64,000 nt of DNA, taken from the NCBI GenBank assembly GCA_030544235.1, contig CM060464.1, forward strand, positions 33,871,602 through 33,935,601, read 5' to 3'. Below the pieces are notes generated by a model, which saw nothing but the letters and a program-made list of their open reading frames with translations, searched no databases and was not told the DNA's origin. A program made the position numbers and the translations under genes. This stretch comes from Lepturacanthus savala (lineage: Eukaryota; Chordata; Actinopteri; Scombriformes; Trichiuridae). Of the stretch, positions 10,193 to 18,744 are shown piece by piece (within the stretch, counting starts at the first letter, position 1; each line of letters begins with the position of its first letter).

Positions 10193-11636
10193 TATTTTTA
10201 TAGGTGTAAGCCAGTAAAAACAGCAAATCTCTGTTAACTGTTCGCCTTGTTGCTTTGAACGCATTGAGCAGTGTATATCACCATTATGTTTTTTTTGACC
10301 AAATATCTTTACAGTAGTGTGCAGAACTTTACATCATAGCTAAAGTTATCCTAATTTATCAAGTTTATAATATGTAGCTGATCACAAGTGTGTTTTGTTT
10401 GACTTTTAGCTGTGTTAAATAAATTGTTCATTTATTTAGAGCTTCCATGATGAGAGCCTTGTTGGTTCTGATTCTGATTATACTCTGGAGCCATCTACAT
10501 CCAGAGAACAACCCCAGCGACATGTAAGAGGAGCACCAAGGGCCCGAAGAGGAAGAAGAGGAAGAGGAAGGGCACACGGAGACCGGACAAGTGGTCTTGT
10601 AGACGAAGACATAAAAAGAGTACAAGATCTTCAAGCCCGAAGGATTGCTGACGAGCAGGTATTTATCACATTACTTCTCTGTTATCCATTTTAAATAGCC
10701 CATTATAACTGATTTTATTTTGTTAGTTTTTATTGTTTTCATGTATAACTTATGCTTTTATGTAGCACTTTGAGATTGTTTTCAATGAAAATGCATTACA
10801 AATCAAATGATATTGCTTTTTAAATGTATCTTGCCTCTGACAAAGTACTGTTTTTATCTTAATCGAGTTTTCAGTGACTTGTTAACTTACCTATAATGGA
10901 CTGTATACATAAAATACAAGGACAACATGGCTGTTCTTTAGAGTTTGTTATTTTATTTACAGGCCAGGATTCACTCACTGAGCTTAGCACAATCACATGA
11001 ACTGCTGGAGCTCTGTCTGACCCGTGACTTCAGTCTAATGCTCGACGTGCTCCAACTTACATCCAGTGCCCCTCCATCAGACCCCCCAGCTGCAGGGCGA
11101 CCCCCATGGTGTGTCTACACAAACTGCCAGGAGATGCCCACGGATATAGAGAGAAAATGCTGTGGACAAGTTCAGGACTCCTGCTACTGGCAGTTGTGTG
11201 GATCTGTATGATATATTTAAAGTTAAAACTAAATAAATCACAGTTTATTGGTCAGGAGACTCAAGAATATAAAAAAAAAAAACATTAAAACAAAGACATA
11301 TAGAATATATCAGGATCACATCAAGAAAAAAAGAGTAAAAACTATGAATACACATTTAAACTACTCAGGACTTTCAGTGGGAAAATAATGATGAATAAAA
11401 TAATTACTTTTTAATCTCTAAATCGTTGAATTATCAAATTTATCGGTTTCGGAATCTTCTGGAAGGACTGACGTCATCATCCAGCATAGACAGCGGCCAT
11501 CTTGTTCTCTCCCTTTGACTCTCAGCTCCACTCAGTAGTTATGGGAATTGTCGTTCACTTTGAAGAACTAGTTCAGTTCAGACCGTTCAGTAAAAAAACC
11601 CATTCATTTCGTTCATTTCGTTCACTCTGTGCTTTC
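10193..11636 (+). repeat. Right arm of the inverted repeat
   Basis: Reverse complement of 1-1597. The inner boundary is near 10193 ('ttttataggtgtaagccag'), and 11631-11636 ('gctttc') pairs with the first bases of the window. It carries one copy of the 85-bp unit that is doubled in the left arm, plus a P2RX7-C-like two-exon fragment in plus orientation. The distal end overlaps the fold-back structure that starts at 11537. Confidence 0.85.
10440..11211 (+). CDS. P2RX7-C-domain-like gene fragment, open copy
   Basis: Exon A is 10440-10658 (73 codons, phase 0), bounded by acceptor TTTAG and donor CAG|GTATTT. Exon B is 10963-11211, after TTTATTTACAG, and ends in TGA. Exon A encodes an acidic segment, an Arg/Gly-rich tract (RRGRRGRGR) and a segment ending RIADEQ. 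Exon B encodes a helical stretch (LLELCLTRDFSLMLDVLQ), a Pro-rich linker, then WCVYTNCQEMPT and ERKCCG. This arrangement resembles the P2X7 C-terminal cytoplasmic domain found alone in many fish P2RX7-like proteins. The second motif cysteine is Tyr here (TAC), while the left-arm copy keeps TGC. The protein stops about 15 codons after CCG, short for the family, and I did not find an initiating exon. An A-rich tract follows at 11268-11283. Both frames are open, but function is doubtful. Confidence 0.5.
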
Positions 11637-11834
11637 TGCTTTCCTATTCAACAAATAAAATGCAACAAAATGATTTCTGATGTCAGACATGGAACCACCA
11701 GCTTATTTTATTTGACAAAAATAACTGCTCAATTAAATGTACAATCAAAAATAAACAAACAAGTATGAAATTAACTATTAACATAATATTAAGATGCTGT
11801 GTATTGAAAAAAATAAAAAATAATAATGGATCAG

Positions 11835-12350
11835 TGATCGGTTCGCACCCACTAACAGGGAAGCGGATCAGTGAACGGCTCGCACCCACTTAGAGGAAAG
11901 TAGTTCAGTGAAGTTGAACACTGTACACTGAACTACTTTCCTCTAAGTGGGTGTGAACCGTTCACTGTACTACTTTCCTCTAAGTGGGTGCGAGCTGTTC
12001 ACTGAACTACTTTCCTCTAAGTGGGTGTGAGCTGTTCACTGAACTACTTTCCTATTAGTGGGTGCGAGCCATTCACTGAACTACTTTCCTTTAAGTGGGT
12101 GCAAACCGTTCACTGAACTACTTTCCTCTAAGTGGGTCGAGCCGTTCACTGAACTACTTTCCTCTAAGTGGGTGTGAGCTGTTCACTGAACTACTTTCCT
12201 CTAAGTGGGTGCGAACCTTTCACTGGTCCGCTTCCCTGTTAGTGGGTGCGAACCGTTCACTGAACCGCTTCCCTGCTAGTGGGTGTGAATCGTTCACTGA
12301 ACTACTTTCCTCCAAGTGGGTCTGAGCCACTTAATGAACGGCTTCACGTG
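11835..12350. repeat. 37-bp minisatellite with a reversed head
   Basis: About eleven to twelve units of roughly 37 bp run forward from 11926 to 12350. The typical unit contains 'ctactttcctctaagtgggt' and 'gttcactgaa'. Variants read 'ccgcttccctg' near 12230-12275. Before them, 11835-11910 holds about two units in the opposite orientation, so the array flips direction once. Confidence 0.85.
11887..11949. repeat. Perfect 24-bp-arm palindrome at the minisatellite flip point
   Basis: Bases 11887-11910 are the exact reverse complement of 11926-11949, separated by a 15-base loop (11911-11925). Similarity continues outward for about ten more bases per side with two mismatches. It can form a strong hairpin and marks where unit orientation reverses. 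Confidence 0.9.
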
Positions 12351-12785
12351 AAATAGTTCTGAACGAATCCACTGAATTTAAGGGGAAGCCGTTCAGTGTA
12401 CGGTTCGCTCTTGTACTGTTGGTGTCTGTGTCCTTTTTTTTTTTTTTTTTTTTTTAATATATAGCTTTTTAAAACTCAGACATTTTACAGTAAAGGTTGG
12501 TTAAAAACAAGAACAACAATAATACTGTTAACATTATTATTAATAATAATAACTATTGTTATTATGCCACACTGAATAATAATAACTATTGTTATTATTA
12601 TTGTCCTTATTAAAAATAACCAATAAATCAGAAATCATTTTGTTGCATTTTATTGTCCAATAGGAAACACACCAGCACACACATACACACATAGACACAC
12701 GCCCCAACCCCTCCCCCCCACGATCTGAAATGAACTAGTTCTTCAAAGTGAACGACAATTCCCAAAGTGGCTCGGCGGAGCACCA

Positions 12786-12788
<3 letters not shown>

Positions 12789-12872
<84 letters not shown>
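12789..12872. repeat. (CA)n microsatellite
   Basis: About 40 uninterrupted CA dinucleotides preceded by 'cgcg'. Long open frames of Val/Cys on the other strand come only from this repeat. Confidence 0.97.
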
Positions 12873-12875
<3 letters not shown>

Positions 12876-13208
12876 CCCGCCCTTTTCACGCGTGTAGTAC
12901 AATCAGGAAAGCTGCTGCTGTTTTCTAGCTCGCCGAGGGAGGAAATATGATCGGTGACCAGACTGTTCAGCCAATTAAGGACGCCTCGAACGAAAAGAAC
13001 AGGTCTTTTCGAGGAAGTGAACTAGTTCACCCCGTTCACTAAAAAGAACTAGTTCTTTTGATTCGTTCACTACCACTCAGAGAACAAAGGACTTTGCTGC
13101 TGCTCCGCTGTTTATTGGACTATTCGACAGATTTCGACGAAAATCGCATGTTTGTGGATTATTTAATCGTTTCCTTGAATCCCGGACGCCTGTGACCGGC
13201 TTCAACAG
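12873..13208 (+). promoter_or_regulatory. Candidate CpG-richer promoter and untranslated first exon
   Basis: This stretch is richer in CpG than its surroundings (for example 'ctcgccgag', 'cgacgaaaatcgc', 'cccggacgcc'). It ends in a consensus splice donor, AACAG|GTAAGA, at 13208/13209. No ATG-led frame of note precedes the donor, so an untranslated exon is the natural reading. Bases 12983-13075 contain GAAC/GTTC motifs like those of the fold-back element, so part of it may be transposon-derived. I saw no downstream coding exon in the window. Confidence 0.3.
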
Positions 13209-14100
13209 GTAAGATAGACTTCTTCTGAGTAAATGACTGTTTTCTTTGCCTCATCATCCCGTTAGCATTAGCCTGAGTGCTTCTGACATAACTGCTGTTA
13301 GTTTTAGTATTTAAGTGGTTTTATGTCCGTGTGGCAGTCTGTGTCCGAGACGAAAAGTTATGTTTTTGTCAGGATTTGCTTTTTTGGTCGTTTTTTTTTA
13401 CCGTGTGATGTTGATGTGTGATGTTAGCATTAATGCTGTTGTTAGCCGCGTGTGTGTGTCGTACTATGACTGGGTGGGTGTTTCTTGGTGAGGAAAATTT
13501 ATATTTTTGACAGGATTGTTGTGATTGTTCGTGTATTGTGGTTATTGTTAGCATTAGTGCCATTAGGCCGCTAGCTTCTTAGCCCTTTGTGTAAGACATA
13601 ACTAATGTTACTGTACTTGGAGGGTGTGTGTGAGAAAATCTGCTTTTGATAGAATGAGCGTTTATTAATCACTGTCGTGTGATCTTAATGGAGTTAAAGT
13701 TTTGCAGTTAAGAAGTTTAAGTACATCAGTATTATGTACTGTATAATATAATATCAGAATATTGATATTGACATCAGTCATTTTCAGTCAGATATTAATC
13801 AGAGTTTATTATTCTGTTTCTAGTATTGCCTAAACAATACTACTGTTTTTAATATACTTTATGTAAGGCGACCTTGAGGCTACGAAAGGCGCCCAATAAA
13901 TAAAATGTATTATTATTATTATTATTTATATAGTGACTTTACTTTTAGTTGAGTTTTAATAAACACATCTAGCTAGTCTTGTGAGTTAATGTAGTAAAGT
14001 ATTGCAGTAAAGATGTAAACAGTGTATCTCTGGTATTTATTTGTAGTCAATAATATCACACAGTAATCTGAGTCAATGGAGTTTATTGGTGTGTGTGTGT
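13209..14100 (+). other. Intron-like sequence with a possible SINE/LINE tail at 13860-13927
   Basis: No coding frame was recognised. Bases 13866-13905 ('ggcgaccttgaggctacgaa', 'aataaataaaatg') followed by an (ATT)n run look like the 3' tail of a retroposon common in fish genomes. A (GT)n run lies near 14087-14102. Confidence 0.4.
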
Positions 14101-14300
14101 GTAGTTGAACATACACAGCAAAATCACAAGTGTTAATTCAACTCGCACAGAGTTAATCTGAACACTTTTCCCGCGTTTATATAATTCTGACGGATTCTGA
14201 GTAAAAATTACACTTAACAGTGTTAATATTTTCACTCTTTAATAGTGTTCAAATTTGACACCCTCAGTGTCATTTTATGACACCACATCGGTGCACTTTT
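14100..14300. mobile_element. Possible MITE-like repeat
   Basis: The words 'gtgttaattcaactc', 'acagtgttaat' and 'atagtgttcaaatttgacac' give several short inverted matches around AGTGTTAA, the style of non-autonomous DNA elements in fish. No clear ends or target duplication were found. Confidence 0.25.
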
Positions 14301-14539
14301 TTTATACTTTGTTTTTATTGTTTTAACATTTAAATATGCAAAGTTTTCACAAAATACATATGTACACAATACAGGTACAACAGACAGGGCCATCTATAGC
14401 AAAACAAAATGCAAGATATCACTCACAGCTGATAGTTAGAAAATAAATAATAATAATAAATAAAATGAGTTGGCCTAACGGGCCTTCATGTCCATAGCTC
14501 TCACGTGAGTCACTCTCGGTTTAACATTTCAGTCCGTAG

Positions 14540-15262
14540 TGAAACAGGGTACCCCCCAGGGGTGCGTGTTCCTCCACACATTCATCATGGTGTCTAATTT
14601 GGGAATCTCAGCACGGAAAAGTTCAAAATTCTCCACACAGAGCATTCCAAAATCAATGAGATTGCTTCTGGTCCAAGTAAAATTGTCGGGCACTCATTAC
14701 TCAGCCATTTCCTGGTTATTGCTTTCTTACTACTTGCTAATAGTATTTGTAATAAGTACCTATCTTGTTTATTCATCACAATCGGTGTTTCCTAAATATA
14801 TAACACTGAAGCTTAGGTCAAGCTGCATGTTAATTATTGAGCTGATTGCTGTTACTACCTCTACCCAATATGAAGAAATATTAGGGCAATCCCAAAATAT
14901 ATGGAAGTGGCCAGCAGACATGTCACCACACCTTCTCCAACACTGTCCGTGTTCTGGGTTGTTAGTCTGTAAGCTTTTAATTTTGGGAGTTATGAAAAAC
15001 CTTAAATTGTGCTTCTTTCTCCCATCTTGATTTAATATACATTGTGGAATGACCCCTGTCCAGTTGTAGAGCAGAATAAATCCTGGAGATCAGTTTTCTG
15101 TCAGTATCACCCTTCCATGCCTTATATATCCTGATCAGGTTCATTCCTTCTTCTCCAATAGTTTTTATGTTTTTATCAAAATAGTGTCTTAGTTGAAGGT
15201 ATCTGAAGAAATCGCGTTTGTCCAGATCATGAGTTTCTGTGAGGCGTTGAAAGGGATCTAAT
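14540..15262 (-). pseudogene. L1-like LINE ORF2 3' end, frameshifted
   Basis: Minus-strand reading gives a segment with FFRYLQLRHYFDKNIK, then after a frameshift near 14980 CWRRCG-DMSAGHFHIFWDCPN and YWVEV. After a further shift it reads RYLLQILLASSKKAITRKWL. The Cys-rich CW-x2-CG...HFHIFWDCP motif followed by the ASKKAITRKWL tail is the familiar C-terminus of fish L1-clade ORF2, downstream of the reverse transcriptase. The reverse transcriptase itself is absent, so the copy is 5'-truncated or its 5' part is replaced by retroviral sequence from about 15263. Exact 3' end not determined. Confidence 0.75.
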
Positions 15263-15530
15263 CCCCTCGAACGCCATAAGGGAGTTTGCTGATAACTGAT
15301 GTAAACTGCCTCAAACCCACTCTGTGTCCAGTTTGAATTGGATATAAGTGATTCTATCTGCGCATTTGTTAATCGTATACCACCACTAAAGAAAGGACTC
15401 AAATCCTCCTGCTATCTCATTAGCCAATTTGTATTTATCAAGAATCCTGCATGGCACACCAATTGCATCCATATAAGTAGGGTTATTGTCATGAATTGAA
15501 CATATTTGTGATGTGATATTTGTATATAGT
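15263..15530 (-). pseudogene. Possible retroviral post-integrase or envelope remnant
   Basis: Past the integrase, minus-strand readings in shifting frames (for example KLANEIAGGFESF and NWTQSGFEAVYI) look like retroviral rather than LINE sequence, and they stop near 15263 where the L1-like reading begins. One open frame (15402-14977) runs across the junction, so it is a chimera of two fossils. Assignment to envelope is tentative. Confidence 0.3.
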
Positions 15531-15540
15531 TTCACCAAAT

Positions 15541-16110
15541 CTACGCATTGTGTCCATGGCCTTCCTGTTTACTCAATACACGTTTTAATCTATTTTTTTT
15601 TCTTTTATTCATTCTTTCTACTAACCCAGCGCTTTGAGGGTGGTAAGCACAGTGATTTTTCAAATCAATATGAAACATTACTTCAATTTTCTTCACAACC
15701 TGATTGACAAAATGAGCTTCGTTATCACTATAAATTTTCTCAGGAATTCCATATCTGGAAATAATGTCTTCACAAAGCACTTTTGCCACCGTCAATGCAT
15801 CTGGATGTTGAGTAGGAAAGAGTTCAATCCATTTGAAAATGCATCTATTATGACCAAACAATACTTCTTACCTTCACTTTGGTTTAACTCTCTAAAGTCC
15901 ATATGTATAATTTGAAATGAATATTTAATTGTGTTTAGCGCATGTCAAACATGCTCTACAAAAAATGTTTGCATAAGAGTTAAATCCATATGTTGTATAT
16001 TGTTGGTGTACCTGTCCTACCATCCCTCCTGTTGAGACATGTGTAACACCATGGCTCAATATTGCTGCCCATTTATATAGGTTTGGTAGGATAGGTTTAT
16101 TGTTGGGTCA
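15541..16110 (-). pseudogene. Retroviral integrase remnant
   Basis: The zinc-binding region is read first (about 16070-15945): it includes HVSTGG and FCRACLTC, the second half of an HHCC finger. The first catalytic Asp lies in IIDAFS (codon 15845-15843). A frameshift follows at about 15838. The open frame 15861-15541 then carries the second Asp in YSDNEAH (codon 15726-15724) and the Glu in GLVERMN (codon 15618-15616), with exactly 35 residues between them, the D-x35-E spacing of integrases. The Asn/Gly after the second Asp is altered (NEA for the usual NGA). Frameshifts show it is dead. Integrase cores also occur in Ty3/gypsy elements, but the leader, primer site and gag context favour a retrovirus. 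Confidence 0.8.
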
Positions 16111-16127
16111 TACATAGATGTCATTTT

Positions 16128-16313
16128 TTAAATTTTGCACTGTTTTTCTTTCTTCAATTTCTTTTTCAGAAAAGTCAAAGGTTTTCCATTTACCAATAAG
16201 GTTCTTTTGGGTTTTACTCCGTCCATTAATAACAAATCTTGCAAGTTTAACACTTCTTCTGTTTCACATTCTGTTGCATCTCCTTCCTCACTTTCGATGG
16301 CTCTCTGCTTCAC
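16128..16313 (-). pseudogene. Putative protease entry region of the retrovirus
   Basis: An open minus-strand frame containing NLQDLLLMDG and LLVNGKPLTFL lies between the gag knuckle and the integrase. The last motif is what normally precedes the DTG active site of a retroviral protease, but here the reading turns Lys-rich (LKKKLKKEK) and DTG is absent. This is consistent with a deletion joining the protease entry to the integrase region. Identification rests on position and one short motif. Confidence 0.4.
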
Positions 16314-16399
16314 TTACTCTATTTCAGACTTCCATTTCAACTTTCCTTCTCTTCTCTTCTGTAACACACTTCAAATCTGGTCATTTCTGACTTTCCCTC

Positions 16400-16510
16400 T
16401 GATCTCTTCCTTTCCTTCTCAGGACAATATCTATGTGTCCTTCCTTTCCACAACACCAACATACTGACATGTTCATTCTAAATCCATCTCTTCTCATTTT
16501 CTTCTGTTTG
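16400..16510 (-). pseudogene. gag nucleocapsid zinc knuckle, frameshifted
   Basis: Minus-strand reading has CWCCGKEGH at about 16466-16430, three of the four ligands of a CCHC knuckle. The fourth Cys falls in another frame (YCPEKE), so one base has been lost just after the His. A Lys/Arg-rich tail follows, as in nucleocapsids. Capsid sequence upstream is not recognised. Confidence 0.65.
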
Positions 16511-16548
16511 CTTTTTCTCTCACCTTCCTCTCTCTAGTTGCTGCTATC

Positions 16549-17046
16549 TGTTAGAATGATGCATATAAGTTATCCCATATTTACTCATTTCCATTCTTTT
16601 ATTCTGTGTTCTGTAATAAGTTGTGTGTGTGTCCTTTTCTGAGTTATCTTCTAGGTGGACAATGGAGATGTTGCAGCTGTTGACTTGACCAAGATCTGAA
16701 CTTCCTTCCAACTGTTCAATGATTTTACCAGGCTCCTGTCGTAATGACAGGAAAGTTGTAAACATGTTTACATTCTAGATAAGGAAAAACAAGACCATGT
16801 GTTAGTTAGACATTTACAACAGTTTAGGTTGTTGCTGACCTTTCCCCCTCCCCTTAGAAGCAACAACCATTTGTCATTAGGGAAGCCCTCAATAAATAGG
16901 AGAGCAGGAGATAGAATCAGAGTAGGTAGGAGAATTGTAACTGTGCACATCTCCATCTGCTCTCCTTGCAAGTAAAACTTAATTCTGTTGTCTTCTCTCC
17001 TCTTTGTGTTTGTGTATTTAATATTTTAGGTTGTTTGAACCTGACA
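16549..17046 (+). mobile_element. Solo LTR, 498 bp, with 5-bp target duplication
   Basis: Starts TGTTAGAATGATGC and ends GAACCTGACA (TG...CA termini). It is flanked on both sides by CTATC (16544-16548 and 17047-17051), a perfect 5-bp target duplication. It is homologous to the LTR at 18037-18596 but in the opposite orientation, and it splits the minus-strand gag. A TATA-like AATAAATA lies at 16891-16898. With no internal region attached, it is best read as a full provirus reduced by LTR-LTR recombination, or an LTR-only insertion, of the same family. Confidence 0.85.
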
Positions 17047-17099
17047 CTATCATCCAATACTCAGTGTCCTCATAGCCATGTTTTTTCATTTTTTTTAAA

Positions 17100-17293
17100 A
17101 TAATTTTTGTTTTTTTTGAACAATTAAGTCTTGTAAGACAGTAATTTTTTGTGTATTTAGTTGGCCTCCGAAGCATATTCAATTATCCATCTATCTAAAT
17201 TTTTAACTTTTTTAGGATCCTGTTTTTCAACGATTTTCCAATCTTTACATGCAGTGTATCTTTAGGTTTTAATTTACTCGATCCTATCCCCAT
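17100..17293 (-). pseudogene. gag start (matrix-like) with myristoylation signal
   Basis: The minus-strand ATG at 17293-17291 begins MGIGSSK, which fits the N-myristoylation pattern MGxxxS of retroviral matrix proteins. The reading shifts frame after about 18 codons and then continues as a Lys/Trp-rich matrix-like stretch (DRWIIEYASEAN) before a stop near 17160. It lies after a leader of about 720 bases counted from the primer site, a plausible distance for gag. The solo LTR is inserted downstream of it. Confidence 0.55.
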
Positions 17294-18010
17294 TTTCCAA
17301 AATTTGGTCCAGTTTGTCAACACCTAGGGTGTTCTAAAAACTGTTTTTCTGTCAGTAGGGCAGTAATTTAATGTTCTGTTGTGGTAATTCTCCTTTCTAC
17401 TCTCTTCTCTTCCTTTCTTACTCTCCGTGATTGAGAGCGGAGAATTCTTGCCTCTGCATCCACAACAGCTTACTGCTTACACTGTTAACTTACTGTTAAA
17501 ACTTACTGTTTTGGTATGAAATAAAAATACCTAGTGGTATTTTACTTCCATTCACACTCTCACTCTCTCATACACGTCTTACTTTTAAGGCCTATCACTC
17601 ATACACGGACTTTTCAGTGTACACAGGACTCCGCCGTCCTCTTTTAACACGGAAATTTCGGCTTTCCGTCGCCAACCAAATTTAATCTTTTCTATTTTTA
17701 CCTGTTAGGGACTAGTATTTCCAGGGTTTTCTTTCTCTGTGCAAACAACCATGGAATTTAAGCCTATTTAGCAGGACTCCGCCATCTTATCACTCTGCGC
17801 ATACATCCACGGAATTTACTTTTCTTTTAAGCAAATTTAACTCACCACCGTTGTCTTCTCCTTGCTCGGAGTACCGTCAACCATCAGATCCCAGCTGGTG
17901 ATTTGGAGGCCGGTCCTGGAAAGGATCTGATAGGCTGCTCTTAGGCTAGCCTGCCGTGGCCACGGTCTTCCCGGTGTCCCTCTCACCAGTTGGAATCCTT
18001 AGGTTTGTTG
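17294..18010 (-). other. Retroviral 5' leader
   Basis: Untranslated region between primer site and gag start on the minus strand. It contains an imperfect repeat: 'aggactccgcc' occurs at about 17625 and 17783 in similar surroundings. A packaging signal would be expected here but cannot be recognised by eye. Confidence 0.5.
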
Positions 18011-18030
18011 GCATCCGACTCGAAGGACCA
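18011..18030 (-). promoter_or_regulatory. Retroviral primer binding site, tRNA-Tyr type
   Basis: On the minus strand, six bases after the LTR, the sequence starts TGGTCCTTCGAG. Its complement at 18011-18030 ends in 'ctcgaaggacca', which matches the 3' end of eukaryotic tRNA-Tyr as I recall it (17 of 20 positions). A primer site starting TGG just inside the LTR fixes the retrovirus orientation as minus. Confidence 0.75.
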
Positions 18031-18036
18031 AAATAA

Positions 18037-18596
18037 TGTCATGTTCAAACAACCTAAAACATTTAAAAACACACACAAAGAGGAGAAGACAAGGGATTAA
18101 GATTTCATACTGGTGAGGAGAACGGACAGAGAGATGCTCAGTTGCCGTTTCCAACCCACTCTAACCATATCTCTGCCAGAACCCTCTTTTTATTTCCTTA
18201 GGGTGGTCCCTAGTTACATGATGTTGTTGCTTCTAAGGGGAGGGGGAATGGCCAGCAACAACATAAACTGTCATAAATGTCTAACTAATACAAGGTTTTG
18301 TTTTCCTTTCTCTAGAATGTAAACAGGTCAGCTAAATTCCTAAGTTAGGTATGGTGTTACAACAGGTTTACAACTTTCTTGTCATTACGACAGGAACCTG
18401 GTAAAATCATTGAACAGTTGGAAGGAAGTTCAGATCTTGGTCAAGTCAACAGCTGCAACATCTCCATTGTCCACCTGGAAGATAACTCAGTGCAGAACAA
18501 GACACACACAAACTTATACTGTCATGTTATGCAGAACAAAGAATAAAAGAATGGAAATAAGTAAATATGGGATAACTTATATGCATCATTCTAACA
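18037..18596 (-). mobile_element. 5' LTR of the minus-strand retrovirus, 560 bp
   Basis: Read on the minus strand it starts TGTTAGAATGATGC (18596) and ends GAACATGACA (18037). It is the diverged, inverted relative of the solo LTR at 16549-17046, with indels (for example extra sequence at about 18330-18365). Its downstream neighbour is the primer site, so it is the 5' LTR. A U3 block with 'ggggagggggaatgg' is shared by both copies. Confidence 0.85.
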
Positions 18597-18744
18597 ATGA
18601 CCATGTTGACTTACTGTGGAGAAACATGGAGTACGAGTAGAGAACGAGCAAGACTTATTAGTTATTTTATAATCTGCTTGGTTGTTGTGTTTTTCCAGTT
18701 AATGCATCTACACTGTAATATCACTAAAGAATTTTTTAATGGTC

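Larger units (their letters stand above)
11537..12768. repeat. Fold-back (inverted-repeat) structure enclosing a minisatellite
   Basis: Two segment pairs face each other. Bases 11641-11681 match the reverse complement of 12627-12667, and about 11541-11579 matches the reverse complement of about 12724-12765. Both outer segments contain GAACTAGTTC and 'gttcactttgaagaac'. The enclosed DNA holds the 37-bp minisatellite, a T-run (about 12434-12455) and a duplicated AATAATAA-rich patch (12539-12600). The left side overlaps the end of the large right arm. It resembles a fold-back transposable element, but no coding region supports that. Confidence 0.65.
15263..18596 (-). mobile_element. Decayed endogenous retrovirus, minus orientation, interrupted by a solo LTR
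   Basis: In minus-strand order: 5' LTR (18596-18037), primer site (18030-18011), leader (to 17294), gag start (17293), an inserted oppositely oriented solo LTR (17046-16549), gag zinc knuckle (about 16466-16430), protease entry (16313-16128), integrase (about 16070-15541) and a doubtful envelope remnant. Reverse transcriptase and RNase H are missing between protease and integrase, and most of capsid is missing between gag start and knuckle. No 3' LTR is seen; the copy ends against L1 sequence. All coding parts carry frameshifts or stops, so it cannot be active. Confidence 0.8.

Noticed and set aside
12095..12325. 76-codon plus-strand frame with repeated FPLSG-like units
   Set aside because: It is a translation of the 37-bp minisatellite; 37 is not a multiple of three, so the peptide does not even repeat regularly.
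12628..12870. Open frame of repeated Cys-Val on the minus strand
   Set aside because: It is only the translation of the (CA)n microsatellite.
14530..14566. Plus-strand KQGTPQGCV, resembling a LINE reverse transcriptase motif
   Set aside because: Only about a dozen codons match and the sequence around gives no other reverse transcriptase motif; chance or a tiny fragment.
14539..15030. 163-codon plus-strand frame
   Set aside because: It is the antisense shadow of the L1 remnant, whose minus-strand reading carries recognisable motifs.
18113..18322. Plus-strand 69-codon frame with a Leu-rich stretch (and the 67-codon frame at 16768-16971)
   Set aside because: Both are frames within the two homologous LTRs and have no independent support.
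16549..18596. The two LTRs as the pair of one provirus
   Set aside because: They are in opposite orientation, differ in length, and the left one has its own 5-bp target duplication, so it is a separate insertion.
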